Source: Streptomyces rubrogriseus
Lineage (GTDB): Bacteria; Actinomycetota; Actinomycetes; Streptomycetales; Streptomycetaceae
Reading direction: 5' to 3'
NCBI RefSeq assembly: GCF_027947575.1
Contig: NZ_CP116256.1
Coordinates: forward strand, 5,146,001-5,210,000
Length of the DNA: 64,000 nt
How positions within the stretch are numbered: position 1 is the first letter of the stretch; each line of letters starts with the position of its first letter. Positions 34,646-45,478 of the stretch are shown here, piece after piece. The notes under the pieces are model-generated. The model saw only the letters and a program-made list of their open reading frames with translations. It made no database searches and was not told the origin of the DNA. Both the position numbers and the translations under genes were made by a program.

Positions 34646-36796
34646 TCACCGTTGCAGCGCGGACTCCTCCTTGCCGGCGAGCGGCTGTCGGCCGTCCGGC
34701 GGCTCCGTCGCCGGACGGGACAACCGGCTCGGCCACCACATCCGCCGGCCGATCAGCAAGGTAAGGGCGGGCACCAGGACCGACCGCACCAGCAGGGCGT
34801 CGAGCAACACGCCGAAGGCCACCAGGAAACCGACCTCGACCAGCATCACCAGCGGAAGTGTGACGAGGACCCCGAACGTGGCCGCCAGGACCAGGCCTGC
34901 CGAGGTGATGACGCCACCGGTGGCCGAGAGGGCTTTGAGCATGCCCTCTCCGGTACCGAGGCGCAGGGTCTCCTCCCGGGTCCTGCTGGCCAGGAAGATG
35001 TTGTAGTCGACGCCGAGCGCCACCAGGAACAGGAACGCCAGCAGCGGCACCGAGTAGTCGACACCCTTGAACCCGAGGATCGTGTCGAAGACGAACACGC
35101 TGCCGCCGAAGGCCGCGGCGAACGAGACGACCACGGTGGCCATCAGGACCAGCGGGGCCAGGACCGCGCGCAGCAGCAGCCCCAGGATGATCAGGACGAC
35201 GACGAGCACCAGCGGGATCACCAGCTTCTCGTCACGCCCGGTGGTCACCTCGGTGTCGAGGTTCTCCGCGCTCGGCCCGCCGACGATCGCCTCCGCCCCG
35301 TTCACCGTGTGCACCGCGGTACGCACCCGCTTGATCGTGTCGTACTCCGCGGCGGTGTCCGGCGCGTCCTTCGGGAACACGGAGATGTTGGCCCAGCCAC
35401 CGACGGTCTCCTCCGGAACGGCCATGGCCACGCCTCGGGTGTCCTCCACGACGTCGAGCACCTTCTCCTGCTGCGCCGGACGCGTGAAGACCGTCAGCGG
35501 CTGGCCGCCGAGCTCCGGGAAGTGCTCGCGCAGAACGGTGAAGCCGGTGACCGACTCCGGCGCGGACAGGAACTGGTCCTGCTCCCGCAAGGCGCCGGTG
35601 TTGCCCGCCAGCCCCAGGGCGAGCACGCCGAGGACTCCGAACGAGCCGAGCGTCGCCACCCACCGGCGGCGGTTGATGGCGGTGCCGAGCCGTTCCCACA
35701 GCCCCGGCTTCTCCTCCACGGCCGTGCTGAACCGCGGGATGGCCGGCCAGAAGATCCGCCTGCCGAGCACCACGAGCACCGCCGGGAACAGCGTCAGCAT
35801 GGCCACCAGCGCGCACAGGATGCCGGCCGCACCGATCGGACCCAACCCACTGGTGCTGTTCAGGTCCGCGACGAGCAGACAGAGCAGGCCGGCGACCACG
35901 GTGGCCGCGGACGCGACGATGGCCGGCGCCGCGCCGCGCAGCGCGTGGACCATCGCGACCCGGACGTTCTCATGGTGGTGCAGTGCCTCCCGATATCGGG
36001 CGATGAGCAACAGCGCGTAGTCCGTTCCCACGCCGAACACCAGAATCGTCAGCAGCGCCGAGTTCTGGTCGTCGACCACGATGCCGAAGCCCTTGACGAG
36101 CAGGTAGACGGTCCCCATCGAGGTCAGTGCGGCCGCGCCGACGGCCACCAGCGGGATGATCCACAACACCGGGCTGCGATAGGTGAGGATCAGCAGGAGC
36201 GTGACGACGGCGATGGTGGTGAGGAGGACCTGCTCGTCTATGCCGTCGAAGACGGCGTCCATGTCACCGTCGATCGCGCCCGGTCCCGTCACCTCGAGTT
36301 CCAGCCCGGAGGGGCGGTCCTTCGCGGCGTCACGCAACGGGCCGACGAGCGCCTCCGGTGGGCCGTAGCCCGTGCTCACATCGAGGGTGAACGTCATCGC
36401 CTCGCGGTCGGTGGAAAGGCTCGTCGGTGAGCGCTCGTCGTCCTCGACGCCCGCCTCCGTCGTCTTCGGCGGGTACCGCTTGGCAAGGGTGTCGTAGTGG
36501 CCCTGGACCGCAGCCCGGTCGGCGGCGGTGATGCCCTCGGCCCGGTGGTACACGAAGACGAACGTGCTGTCCTCACCACCGGGGAGACTGTCGTCCAGCG
36601 CCGCCACCCTGGTGGACTCGGCACCGGCCGGCAGGGTGTCCACGGCGCTGTCGGTGGTGACCGAACTCAACTTCCCGCTCAGCGGCACCATGCCCGCGGC
36701 CAGCACCAACCACAAGCCGATCACCAACCACGGCACCCACCGGCCTGCCAACCGACCTGCCCGCGCTCTCCCGGACGGCGCTGCGTCGACTGCCAT
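34646..36796 (-). CDS. MMPL-family (RND-type) membrane transporter
   Basis: A 716-residue exporter with the two-repeat MMPL layout. One helix leads a large extracytoplasmic loop (about residues 40-180). A five- to six-helix block follows, with DQNSALLTILVFGVGTDYALLLIARYREAL. A second loop (about 395-520) then precedes another helix block with VDYSVPLLAFLFLVALGVDYNIFLASRTREE. The paired GxDY motifs carry the proton-relay Asp residues. Actinobacterial MMPL proteins export lipids, pigments or drugs. The ATG 36794-36796 is preceded by AGGAGG at seven bases. No regulator is adjacent; the facing two-component system could control it, but that is speculative. Confidence 0.92.
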   Translation of the reverse strand: MAVDAAPSGRARAGRLAGRWVPWLVIGLWLVLAAGMVPLSGKLSSVTTDSAVDTLPAGAESTRVAALDDSLPGGEDSTFVFVYHRAEGITAADRAAVQGHYDTLAKRYPPKTTEAGVEDDERSPTSLSTDREAMTFTLDVSTGYGPPEALVGPLRDAAKDRPSGLELEVTGPGAIDGDMDAVFDGIDEQVLLTTIAVVTLLLILTYRSPVLWIIPLVAVGAAALTSMGTVYLLVKGFGIVVDDQNSALLTILVFGVGTDYALLLIARYREALHHHENVRVAMVHALRGAAPAIVASAATVVAGLLCLLVADLNSTSGLGPIGAAGILCALVAMLTLFPAVLVVLGRRIFWPAIPRFSTAVEEKPGLWERLGTAINRRRWVATLGSFGVLGVLALGLAGNTGALREQDQFLSAPESVTGFTVLREHFPELGGQPLTVFTRPAQQEKVLDVVEDTRGVAMAVPEETVGGWANISVFPKDAPDTAAEYDTIKRVRTAVHTVNGAEAIVGGPSAENLDTEVTTGRDEKLVIPLVLVVVLIILGLLLRAVLAPLVLMATVVVSFAAAFGGSVFVFDTILGFKGVDYSVPLLAFLFLVALGVDYNIFLASRTREETLRLGTGEGMLKALSATGGVITSAGLVLAATFGVLVTLPLVMLVEVGFLVAFGVLLDALLVRSVLVPALTLLIGRRMWWPSRLSRPATEPPDGRQPLAGKEESALQR

Positions 36797-37030
36797 CACT
36801 AGCCTCCTACATGCGAGTTGCATCGCTCATCTGGATGCGCACTTCCTACGGAGCGAACCTGAGACGACCGTTAATGCGCTGCTCAGGCCGGTTGGCAGAA
36901 CCGTGTGCCCAGCGCACGCGCCGTGTGGTGGCGTGGGAGTGCCACACGGACAGGCGATGCCTGACCTGGTTGACACGGGCGGCCCTGTGGCTCCGTGGCG
37001 TGCGGCATCCGCAAAGCGGCGCAACCCGCG

Positions 37031-37057
37031 CTGCACGGGTCGCGTCGACCCGTGCAG
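37031..37057. repeat. Perfect 11-bp-stem hairpin in the non-coding block
   Basis: CTGCACGGGTC (37031-37041) pairs with GACCCGTGCAG (37047-37057) around a 5-nt loop. It lies in a region with no credible gene, so it may be the terminator of a lost gene or a structural element of the dha leader region. Confidence 0.6.
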
Positions 37058-37563
37058 ACGGTCTCGTTGAAGTGGCGGTCAGCGCCGCCGCTTTCCGAGA
37101 GTCGGCAGACCTCCACCGACGGTTCGGATGCTGTTGCTCCGCCCCTGAACCGGCGTCACCTTCTCTGGCGGCGCGTGATCGCCGTCTCCGCGACCCACCC
37201 CGCGTGCATCCTGCGCGCGAGCACACCCTCGGAGACGACGCACCGCTCATCGGCTGCCCAACGTGCAACCGTCCCGTTCTCGCCAGATGCTGGAACAGCC
37301 ATGCCGAGCCCCCTCGGTGACTACGACGAGACCGTCACCCACAGGAGCAGGCGTGCCAGAACCTGCGCTTTGGCCGTGTCTGCCAGACCGGTACTCCCTG
37401 GCCTCTTCAGACGTCGCCTCGCGTGACCTTCGCGGTCGCAAGGTCGATACTGCCCTTGCGGGGCTCTTGTCGGCCCGTGCTCCGACTCGCCGCGGAAACC
37501 TGACACGGAACCCCCTCACGACCGCCGCCCACCGCCGAGATCACGAACCAACATCCACCATCC

Positions 37564-37585
37564 TGACCAGCGGAAACACTGGTCA
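37564..37585. promoter_or_regulatory. Inverted repeat TGACCAG-N8-CTGGTCA before dhaK
   Basis: Seven-base perfect arms 35-56 bp upstream of the dhaK start, where an operator for the kinase operon is expected. No dha regulator gene is adjacent. Confidence 0.6.
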
Positions 37586-37619
37586 AGCACCCGTCTGCCA
37601 ACTTGCCTAGGAGATACCC

Positions 37620-38612
37620 TTGAGGATGCTCATCAACGTCCCCGAGACCGTCGTCGCGGATGCGCTGCGCGGTATGGCCGCCGCCCATCCCGAGTTGACC
37701 GTGGACGTCGAGAACCGGGTGATCGTGCGGCGGGACGCCCCCGTGTCCGGGGAGGTGGCCCTGGTGTCTGGGGGCGGGTCCGGGCACGAGCCCCTGCACG
37801 GCGGGTTCGTGGGACCCGGGATGCTGACGGCCGCCTGTCCTGGTGAGGTGTTCACCTCGCCGGTGCCGGACCAGATGGTGCGGGCCGCGGCGGCCGTGGA
37901 CAGCGGGGCCGGGGTGCTCTTCGTCGTCAAGAACTACACCGGTGACGTGCTCAACTTCGACATGGCCGCCGAACTGGCCGAGGACGAGGGTATCCAGGTC
38001 GCGAAGGTGCTGGTCAACGACGATGTGGCGGTGACGGACAGCCTGTACACGGCCGGGCGGCGCGGCACGGGGGCGACCCTGTTCGTCGAGAAGATCGCCG
38101 GGGCGGCGGCGCGGGAGGGGCGGCCGCTGGAGCAGGTGGAGGCGATCGCCCGCCGGGTCAACGAGAGCTCGCGGAGTTTCGGGGTGGCGCTGAGCGCCGT
38201 CACGACGCCGGCCAAGGGCAGCCCCACCTTCGACCTCCCGGCCGGGGAGCTGGAGCTGGGCATCGGCATCCACGGGGAGCCCGGCCGGGAGCGGCGGCCG
38301 ATGATGACCTCCGGCGAGATCGCCGAGGCCGCCGTGGACGCGGTGCTGACCGACCTCGGCCCGCGCAACCCCGTCCTGGTCCTGGTCAACGGCATGGGCG
38401 CGACGCCGCTCCTCGAGCTGTACGGCTTCAACGCCGAGGTGCAGCGGGTACTCGGCGAGCGCGGCGTGGCCGTCGCCCGCACCCTCGTCGGCAACTACGT
38501 CACCTCCCTCGACATGGCCGGCGCCTCGGTCACCCTGTGCGAGATCGACGAGGAGCTGCTCGGGCTGTGGGACGCCCCGGTCAGCACCCCGGGTCTGCGG
38601 TGGGGCATGTGA
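37620..38612 (+). CDS. dhaK: PTS-type dihydroxyacetone kinase, subunit DhaK
   Basis: A 330-residue substrate-binding subunit. It begins LRMLINVPETVVADALRGMAAAHPEL, matching the usual M(K/R)MLINVPE start. Dihydroxyacetone is bound covalently to a histidine in the GSGHEPLHGGFVG segment. The full-length match ends at a normal C terminus (LLGLWDAPVSTPGLRWGM). I chose TTG 37620 because TAGGAGA (37608-37614) lies at normal spacing; ATG 37626 is the alternative. First gene of dhaKLM. Confidence 0.92.
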   Translation: MRMLINVPETVVADALRGMAAAHPELTVDVENRVIVRRDAPVSGEVALVSGGGSGHEPLHGGFVGPGMLTAACPGEVFTSPVPDQMVRAAAAVDSGAGVLFVVKNYTGDVLNFDMAAELAEDEGIQVAKVLVNDDVAVTDSLYTAGRRGTGATLFVEKIAGAAAREGRPLEQVEAIARRVNESSRSFGVALSAVTTPAKGSPTFDLPAGELELGIGIHGEPGRERRPMMTSGEIAEAAVDAVLTDLGPRNPVLVLVNGMGATPLLELYGFNAEVQRVLGERGVAVARTLVGNYVTSLDMAGASVTLCEIDEELLGLWDAPVSTPGLRWGM

Positions 38613-38661
38613 GGGCCGACGGGGGAAGAATCGCGAGGTACCTACCAGGCAAGGAGATCCT

Positions 38662-39261
38662 GTGCTCGACGCCGACTTCTTCCGCCGTTGGATGACGGCG
38701 GCCACCGCACTGGTCGACCGCGAGGCGGACCGCCTCACCGCCCTCGACTCACCCATCGGCGACGCCGACCACGGCAGCAATCTCCAGCGCGGCTTCACGG
38801 CCGTGGCCGCCACGCTGGAGAAGGAGGCGCCCGACACTCCCGGCGCCGTCCTGATCCTCGCCGGGCGGCAGCTCATCTCCACGGTCGGCGGCGCCTCGGG
38901 ACCGCTGTACGGGACGCTGCTTCGCCGTACCGGCAAGGCGCTCGGGGACTCCCCCGAGGTGAGCGCGGATCAGCTGGCCGAGGCGCTGCGGGCGGGCGTG
39001 GACGCGGTCCGGACGCTGGGCGGTGCGGCCCCGGGCGACAAGACGATGGTCGACGCCCTGGTGCCCGCCGTGGACGCCCTGGGCGACTCGTTCGCGGCGG
39101 CCCGCACGGCCGCCGTCGAGGGGGCCGAAGCGACCACGCCGTTGCAGGCCCGCAAGGGCAGGGCGAGCTATCTGGGCGAGCGCAGCATCGGGCACCAGGA
39201 CCCGGGAGCGACCTCGTCCGCGCTGCTCTTCGTGGCGCTGGAGGAGACGGCCGGTGAGTGA
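38662..39261 (+). CDS. dhaL: Dihydroxyacetone kinase, ADP-binding subunit DhaL
   Basis: A 199-residue helical-barrel subunit with the metal/ADP-binding Asp cluster in SPIGDADHGSNLQRGF, and GGASGPLYGTLL and PGDKTMVDALVP. In PTS-dependent kinases, DhaL keeps ADP tightly bound and passes phosphate from DhaM to dihydroxyacetone on DhaK. The GTG start at 38662 follows AAGGAG (38651-38656). Confidence 0.93.
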   Translation: MLDADFFRRWMTAATALVDREADRLTALDSPIGDADHGSNLQRGFTAVAATLEKEAPDTPGAVLILAGRQLISTVGGASGPLYGTLLRRTGKALGDSPEVSADQLAEALRAGVDAVRTLGGAAPGDKTMVDALVPAVDALGDSFAAARTAAVEGAEATTPLQARKGRASYLGERSIGHQDPGATSSALLFVALEETAGE

Positions 39262-39664
39262 CGAGCAGCTGGTGGGGATCGTGCTGGTGTCGCACAGCGC
39301 CGAGGTCGCCGCGTCGGTGGCGGAGCTGGCGAAGGCCCTGTCGGGCGGTGCCGGGGCGGTGGCCGTCGCACCGGCGGGCGGTACCGCGTCCGGCGAGTTC
39401 GGCACCAGTTCGGAACTGGTCGCGGCCGCCGCCGCGTCGGTGGACCGGGGCGCGGGGGTCGCCGTCCTCACCGACCTGGGCAGTGCGGTGCTCACCGTCA
39501 AGGCGCTGCTCGCCGAGGGTGACGAACTGCCCGAGAACACCCGTCTGGTGGACGCGCCCTTCGTCGAGGGCGCGGTGGCGGCGGTCGTCACGGCGTCGAC
39601 GGGCGCCGACCTCGCGGCCGTGGAGGCGGCGGCCGCGGAGGCGTACTCCTACCGGAAGGTCTGA
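39254..39664 (+). CDS. dhaM: PTS phosphotransfer subunit DhaM (EIIA domain)
   Basis: A 136-residue protein with a mannose-type EIIA fold. The phosphorylated histidine is in IVLVSHSAEVAASVAEL near the N terminus, and GTSSELVAAA and VLTDLGSAVLTVKALL follow. It is the single-domain form, without fused HPr or EI domains, so it depends on the general PTS proteins from elsewhere. The GTG start at 39254 lies inside the 3' end of dhaL (8-bp overlap), indicating coupling. Its presence shows the kinase uses phosphoenolpyruvate rather than ATP. Confidence 0.9.
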   Translation: MSDEQLVGIVLVSHSAEVAASVAELAKALSGGAGAVAVAPAGGTASGEFGTSSELVAAAAASVDRGAGVAVLTDLGSAVLTVKALLAEGDELPENTRLVDAPFVEGAVAAVVTASTGADLAAVEAAAAEAYSYRKV

Positions 39665-39716
39665 GGGCGCCGGAAGGTCTGAGGGCGCCGGAAGGCCCGA
39701 GGCCCGGGAAGGTCTG
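39653..39716. repeat. 18-bp direct repeats at the end of dhaM
   Basis: CGGAAGGTCTGAGGGCGC occurs at 39653-39670 and again at 39671-39688, followed by a decayed third copy (CGGAAGGCCCGAGG) and a final GAAGGTCTG. The first copy overlaps the dhaM stop codon. This looks like slippage-type tandem duplication downstream of the operon. Confidence 0.85.
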
Positions 39717-39738
39717 GGCGGGGGCCCCGGCCGCCCGC

Positions 39739-40599
39739 TCAGCCCCCGTCCACGAACCGCCGTGCCAGCCGCTCCCCCGCCTTCTCGGCCGCGGCGGTGT
39801 CGTCGATGGGTTCGACCTCGCTGCCCTTGAAGACGATGTACGTCACGTCGGAGGCCACACCGCCGCCCTCGGGGTCCGCCGGGATGCCGAGGGAGCGTGC
39901 GGCGGCGTAGGAGGCCTCGCCGACGAGGTCGCTCGGGCCGACGTCGCCGACGACCGCGTACCGCACCCGGTCCCCGTGGACGAGGGCCGCGAGCGATCCG
40001 CCGCGTACGCCGTCCTCGCGGTGGTCCCAGGTGTCGCTGGGTCCGGGCACGACGACGTAGGGCAGGCGTTCGGCGTCCAGCGGGCGGCCGTCGGATCCGG
40101 TGTACGCGGTGGCGGGGCTGAAGTGCGGGTCGGTGCCGCTGTTGCACCGGTCGCCGGGCCGGCCGTCGCAGTCGACGTCCAGGTCGGCCTTCCAGTACAC
40201 GGCCTCCTTGGTGCCGCAGACCGGGATGTCCGCCGGTGCTCCGGCGTCGCTGCGGTAGCGCCCGCGCGAGACGGGGTCGCAGTCCCGCACCCGGGCCAGC
40301 AGGTCGGCGGCGCGGACGGGGCTCCCGCTCTCGCCCCGCTGCGCACGGGGCCCGGTCTCCGGACCGGAGTCCGTCCGCTGCCGCACGTGGGGCGCGGGCT
40401 GTCCGGCCGGGACGTGCGGCACGGGGCCGATCCTGACTCCGGACCGGTCCGTGCGCAGGGGGCCGGCCCGGTCCGGCGCACCGGGCAGCAGAAGCTGCGC
40501 CGGCGGTTCGGGAAGCGGCGGGGGCGCAGCGTCGGGGAACGTCGTGGGGGCGAGCAGGGCGGCGCTGGCCGCGACCAGTGTCAGCGACTGGACACGCAC
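39739..40599 (-). CDS. csn: Secreted GH75 chitosanase
   Basis: A 286-residue secreted enzyme with a signal peptide (VRVQSLTLVAASAALLAPTTFPDA), a Pro/Arg-rich linker, and a GH75 catalytic domain (about residues 95-280). The domain opens ADLLARVRDCDPVSRGRYRSDAGAPADIPVCG, continues AVYWKADLDVDCDGRPGDRCNSGTDPHF and has VVVPGPSDTWDHRE and VVGDVGPSDLVGEASYAAARSLG. The conserved Asp of the DLDVDCDG block and the Glu in VGEASYA are catalytic candidates. GH75 enzymes hydrolyse chitosan. GTG 40597-40599 was chosen because GAGGAGAG precedes it. Confidence 0.88.
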   Translation of the reverse strand: MRVQSLTLVAASAALLAPTTFPDAAPPPLPEPPAQLLLPGAPDRAGPLRTDRSGVRIGPVPHVPAGQPAPHVRQRTDSGPETGPRAQRGESGSPVRAADLLARVRDCDPVSRGRYRSDAGAPADIPVCGTKEAVYWKADLDVDCDGRPGDRCNSGTDPHFSPATAYTGSDGRPLDAERLPYVVVPGPSDTWDHREDGVRGGSLAALVHGDRVRYAVVGDVGPSDLVGEASYAAARSLGIPADPEGGGVASDVTYIVFKGSEVEPIDDTAAAEKAGERLARRFVDGG

Positions 40600-40998
40600 G
40601 ATGTGGCCTCTCCTCGGGGGCATGGACGGAGACTCGGCCTCATCTGTCCCCGAAACGCCCGCGCGACCACCTTTCACAGGGCCAGACGGTGCACGCCCGC
40701 CGTGCGCCCGGTGTGTCGGGGTGCGGGACCGGGGGCGGGCGGGCCGGGGCCTGTTCCGGCTCCGGCCCGCCCGGCCGCCCGCGCCGGCGCGGGACGGCGA
40801 CGACAGCGGTCCACGCGCCACCGGCCCGAACTTCCCCGAAGCGGCGGGGAGTTCGGACGTGCGATGACTCAGCATACGTAACCCTTCCGAGTGATCGTCA
40901 CCCACGGCCCTCTTGATGTGATCGCGTCACGGGGTCATATTGGTCCGGACCTTTAAAGTCCACCGCCGTCGAATCGGCGCCGCAGGGGAGGCTGAGCC
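40600..40998. other. 399-bp divergent gap between chitosanase and fibronectin-III lipoprotein genes
   Basis: Holds the promoter at 40913-40941 for the rightward gene, two GTGA/TCAC inverted repeats (40891-40901 and 40918-40930) close to it, and an 11-bp-stem GC hairpin (40737-40747 with 40762-40772) about 140 bp upstream of the chitosanase start. No gene seen. Confidence 0.6.
40913..40941 (+). promoter_or_regulatory. Sigma-70-like promoter for the fibronectin-III lipoprotein
   Basis: TTGATG (40913-40918), a 17-bp spacer and CATATT (40936-40941). The AT content is exceptional for this window. Transcription would start near 40948, about 50 nt before the GTG at 40999. A GTGA-N5-TCAC repeat overlaps the spacer and could bind a repressor. 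Confidence 0.55.
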
Positions 40999-41988
40999 GT
41001 GCGCGAGGTTCCCGTTCCCCCTCTCCCGCGCCGGTGCGCCCTGCTCTGCGGGACGCTCCTCCTGCTCGCCTCCTGCGGCTGGGGCCCGGACGGGGACGGT
41101 GACGGTGCCGGCGGCGGGCTGCCCGCGGCGCCCACCGGCGTCACGGCCGACGCCGGCAGCGCGACGACCGTGCACGTGATGTGGAACGCGGTCGACGACG
41201 TGCGGACCTACGAGGTGTATCGCGGCGGCACGCTGGTGAAGGAGGTGCCGATGGCCGAGCGGATGGTGGACGTCACCCGGTTGCGCCCCTCGACGGCGTA
41301 CGTCTTCACCGTGCGGGCGCGGGACGCCGAGGGCCGGCTCGGGCCGCCCAGCCGGGAGGTGCGGGCGACCACTCCCGCCGCGGTGGCCGACGACTCGGCA
41401 CCGACCCGCCCGGGGGACGTCCGCGGCCGGGCGGCGGGCAGCCGGGCGGTGCAGCTCACCTGGTCGGCGGCGAAGGACGACCGCGGGGTCGTGTCGTACG
41501 ACGTCTACCAGGGCGACACCAAGGTGCACAGCGTCGGCGGCAACCAGACGGCGGCCGTGGTGACCGGACTGCGGGCGGGCACCCGCTACGCGTTCACCGT
41601 GCGGGCCAGGGACGCCGCCGACAACGTCTCCCCCGCGGGCGCCGCCGTCCGGCTCACCACCCCGGGCACCGACGACGGGCGCGCCACCGCGCCCACGGAC
41701 CTGCGCGCCGCCTCCCACCGCGCCGACGGGGCCTACTACCTGGACCTTTCCTGGGTCCCGCCGCGCACCGAGACACCGGTGACCGAGTACCAGATCCACC
41801 TGGACGGCCGTGCGGCGACCTCGCTGGTCTACGGCGCCGACGCACCGCGCGACCGCGCCGAGTACAGCTTCTACGCCGGGCGCGAGGCCGGGGTCGTGCA
41901 CCGGGTACGGATCCGGGCGCGGCTGGCCGACGGCACCTGGGGCGGCTTCTCGGCGGAACGGACGGTGACCACGGGCGCGGGCCGATGA
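40999..41988 (+). CDS. Lipoprotein with three fibronectin type III domains
   Basis: A 329-residue lipoprotein: lipobox LLLASCGWG (Cys near residue 26), an acidic Gly/Asp spacer, then three FnIII domains at about 42-127 (PTGVTADAGSATTVHVMWNAVDDVRTYEVYRGG), 135-222 (PGDVRGRAAGSRAVQLTWSAAKDDRGVVSYDVYQGD) and 232-325 (PTDLRAASHRADGAYYLDLSWVPP). No catalytic domain is present, so it may be a surface adhesion, spacer or polysaccharide-associated protein. The GTG start at 40999 follows AGGGGAGG. Its position opposite a chitosanase gene may be meaningful, but a functional link is not shown. Confidence 0.85.
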   Translation: MREVPVPPLPRRCALLCGTLLLLASCGWGPDGDGDGAGGGLPAAPTGVTADAGSATTVHVMWNAVDDVRTYEVYRGGTLVKEVPMAERMVDVTRLRPSTAYVFTVRARDAEGRLGPPSREVRATTPAAVADDSAPTRPGDVRGRAAGSRAVQLTWSAAKDDRGVVSYDVYQGDTKVHSVGGNQTAAVVTGLRAGTRYAFTVRARDAADNVSPAGAAVRLTTPGTDDGRATAPTDLRAASHRADGAYYLDLSWVPPRTETPVTEYQIHLDGRAATSLVYGADAPRDRAEYSFYAGREAGVVHRVRIRARLADGTWGGFSAERTVTTGAGR

Positions 41989-42158
41989 CCTGACGCCCGG
42001 TCGGCCCGGGACCTGCCCGGGGGCGCGTCACCTGGGCGGTCGCGCTCCGCATGCGGGCACGGCCGGGGCCCTGTTGGCTGCCAGCGGGGGCACGGGCGTT
42101 CCCGACCCCGGCGGCGCAAGGGATGTACCGCCGACCGTGCCGCCGGAGGGCAGTCCAC

Positions 42159-42716
42159 ATGCGCATCTCATCGCCGCTTCTCCGCTCCGGCGCCACCGTG
42201 GCGGCCGCCGCCGTGCTGCCCGTCGCCCTGGCCGCCGGGCCGGCCCCGGCCGGACCGGGGATCTCCGTGAGCACCACCGGGACCACGGTGTCGGTCACGA
42301 CCACGGCCTGCGCCCAGCTCAACGGCAGTTGGGGCACCGCCTCCCTGCTCACCAGCAGCCAGCGGGACTTCGCCCAGGGGCGTCAGGTGGCGCTGTCCGG
42401 CAGCGGTTCGGGCCAGTCCGCGGCCTGGTCGGGAATCTCGCCGGGTACGTACACGGTGATCGTCATGTGCTCCAACAACAGCACCGCGGGCACCCAGACG
42501 GTCATCGTCTCCTCGGCCCCCTCTCCCTCCCTCTCGCCCAGCCGATCGGCCACCCCCACCCCGTCCGCCTCGCCCGGCGGCGTCATGGGCGGTCTGGGCG
42601 GTGCGGTCCAGGACTACGGCACGGCCACCCTGGTGGCGGGCGGCGCGCTGGTGGGGGCCGGCGTCATCGCCGGGGCCTGGTTCCTGCGCCGCCGCTCGAA
42701 GCCGTACCGGTTCTGA
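42159..42716 (+). CDS. Secreted protein with C-terminal membrane anchor, unknown function
   Basis: A 185-residue protein: a signal peptide (GATVAAAAVLPVALAAGPAPA), a small beta-rich domain with two Cys residues (TTACAQLNGSW and IVMCSNNSTAG) likely forming a disulfide, a Ser/Pro/Thr-rich stalk (SAPSPSLSPSRSATPTPSA), and a C-terminal transmembrane helix with a basic tail (WFLRRRSKPYRF). There is no LPxTG sortase motif. The architecture is common in Streptomyces envelope proteins. The start ATG 42159 has GGAGGG at nine bases. Confidence 0.75.
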   Translation: MRISSPLLRSGATVAAAAVLPVALAAGPAPAGPGISVSTTGTTVSVTTTACAQLNGSWGTASLLTSSQRDFAQGRQVALSGSGSGQSAAWSGISPGTYTVIVMCSNNSTAGTQTVIVSSAPSPSLSPSRSATPTPSASPGGVMGGLGGAVQDYGTATLVAGGALVGAGVIAGAWFLRRRSKPYRF

Positions 42717-42736
42717 GCGGGCGCCCGGGGGCGCTG

Positions 42737-43288
42737 TCAGGCCGGTTCGTCGCCGGGCAGTTCGGCGAACTCGGCCAGCGCGTGCCCGAGCCACTGGGTC
42801 CAGAACGTCTCCAGGTCGATGCCGGCCCGCAGTACCAGGTGCCGCAGCCGGTCCTCGGGGCTGTCCCGGCCGGGCGGGAAGTCGCGCCGCTCGATCTCCT
42901 GGTACTCGGCCAACTGCCGCTCGTGCAGTTCCAGATGGCGGCGCAGGTCCGCCTCGACACCGGCGGTGCCGACCACGGCGGCGGCGCGCAGCCGCAGCAG
43001 CATGGTGTCGCGCAGTGGCTTGGGGTCCTGCGGGGTCGCGGTCCAGCGGGACAGTTCGGCACGGCCCGCGGGCAGGACCTCGTAGGACTTCTTCTGGCCG
43101 CGGGCCGGCTGCTGGTCGGGCAGCGCGCGGATCAGTCCCTGCGCCTCCAGCCTTCCCAGCTCGCGGTAGATCTGCTGGTGCGTCGCCGACCAGAAGTAGC
43201 CGATCGACCTGTCGAACCGGCGGGTCAGCTCCAGCCCGGACGACGGCTTTTCGACCAGGGCGGTGAGGATCGCGTGCGGGAGTGACAT
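42737..43288 (-). CDS. PadR-family regulator
   Basis: A 183-residue regulator. The PadR winged helix begins MSLPHAILTALVEKPSSGLELTRRFDRSIGYFWSATHQQIYRELGRLEAQGLI, followed by a C-terminal helical dimerisation domain (RLRAAAVVGTAGVEADLRRHLELHERQLAEYQ). It lies downstream of the fadH-like gene on the same strand with 64 bp between them, so it might be cotranscribed, or it might regulate itself from its own promoter. Ligand unknown; PadR proteins commonly sense phenolics or drugs. Confidence 0.9.
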   Translation of the reverse strand: MSLPHAILTALVEKPSSGLELTRRFDRSIGYFWSATHQQIYRELGRLEAQGLIRALPDQQPARGQKKSYEVLPAGRAELSRWTATPQDPKPLRDTMLLRLRAAAVVGTAGVEADLRRHLELHERQLAEYQEIERRDFPPGRDSPEDRLRHLVLRAGIDLETFWTQWLGHALAEFAELPGDEPA

Positions 43289-43352
43289 GGCCTCATCCTA
43301 GGGACGGCCCGTCCTGCGCCCGCGCTCCTCCCGCCCTCCGTCCGTACCTCTG

Positions 43353-45450
<2,098 letters not shown>

Positions 45451-45478
45451 TACGCCACACCGACGCCGGAGGGCTCCG

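Larger units (their letters stand above)
36797..37619. other. About 820 bp with no convincing gene upstream of dhaK
   Basis: Several overlapping frames exist on both strands, but all are Arg/Ser/Pro-rich, lack family motifs and do not follow the third-position GC bias of neighbouring genes. Base composition looks lower in GC than the flanks. It contains a CTGCACGGGTC hairpin (37031-37057) and a dha-proximal inverted repeat (37564-37585). It could be a decayed gene, an untranslated region or imported DNA. Confidence 0.6.

Noticed and set aside
36811..37519. Several short frames on both strands before dhaK
   Set aside because: None has a family motif, supported start or Streptomyces-like third-position GC bias; I report the region as gene-free.
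37247..37519. tRNA or integrase attachment site in the dha-upstream block
   Set aside because: A frame there reads like those overlapping tRNA genes, but no T-loop GGTTCGAATCC-type sequence or cloverleaf could be found.
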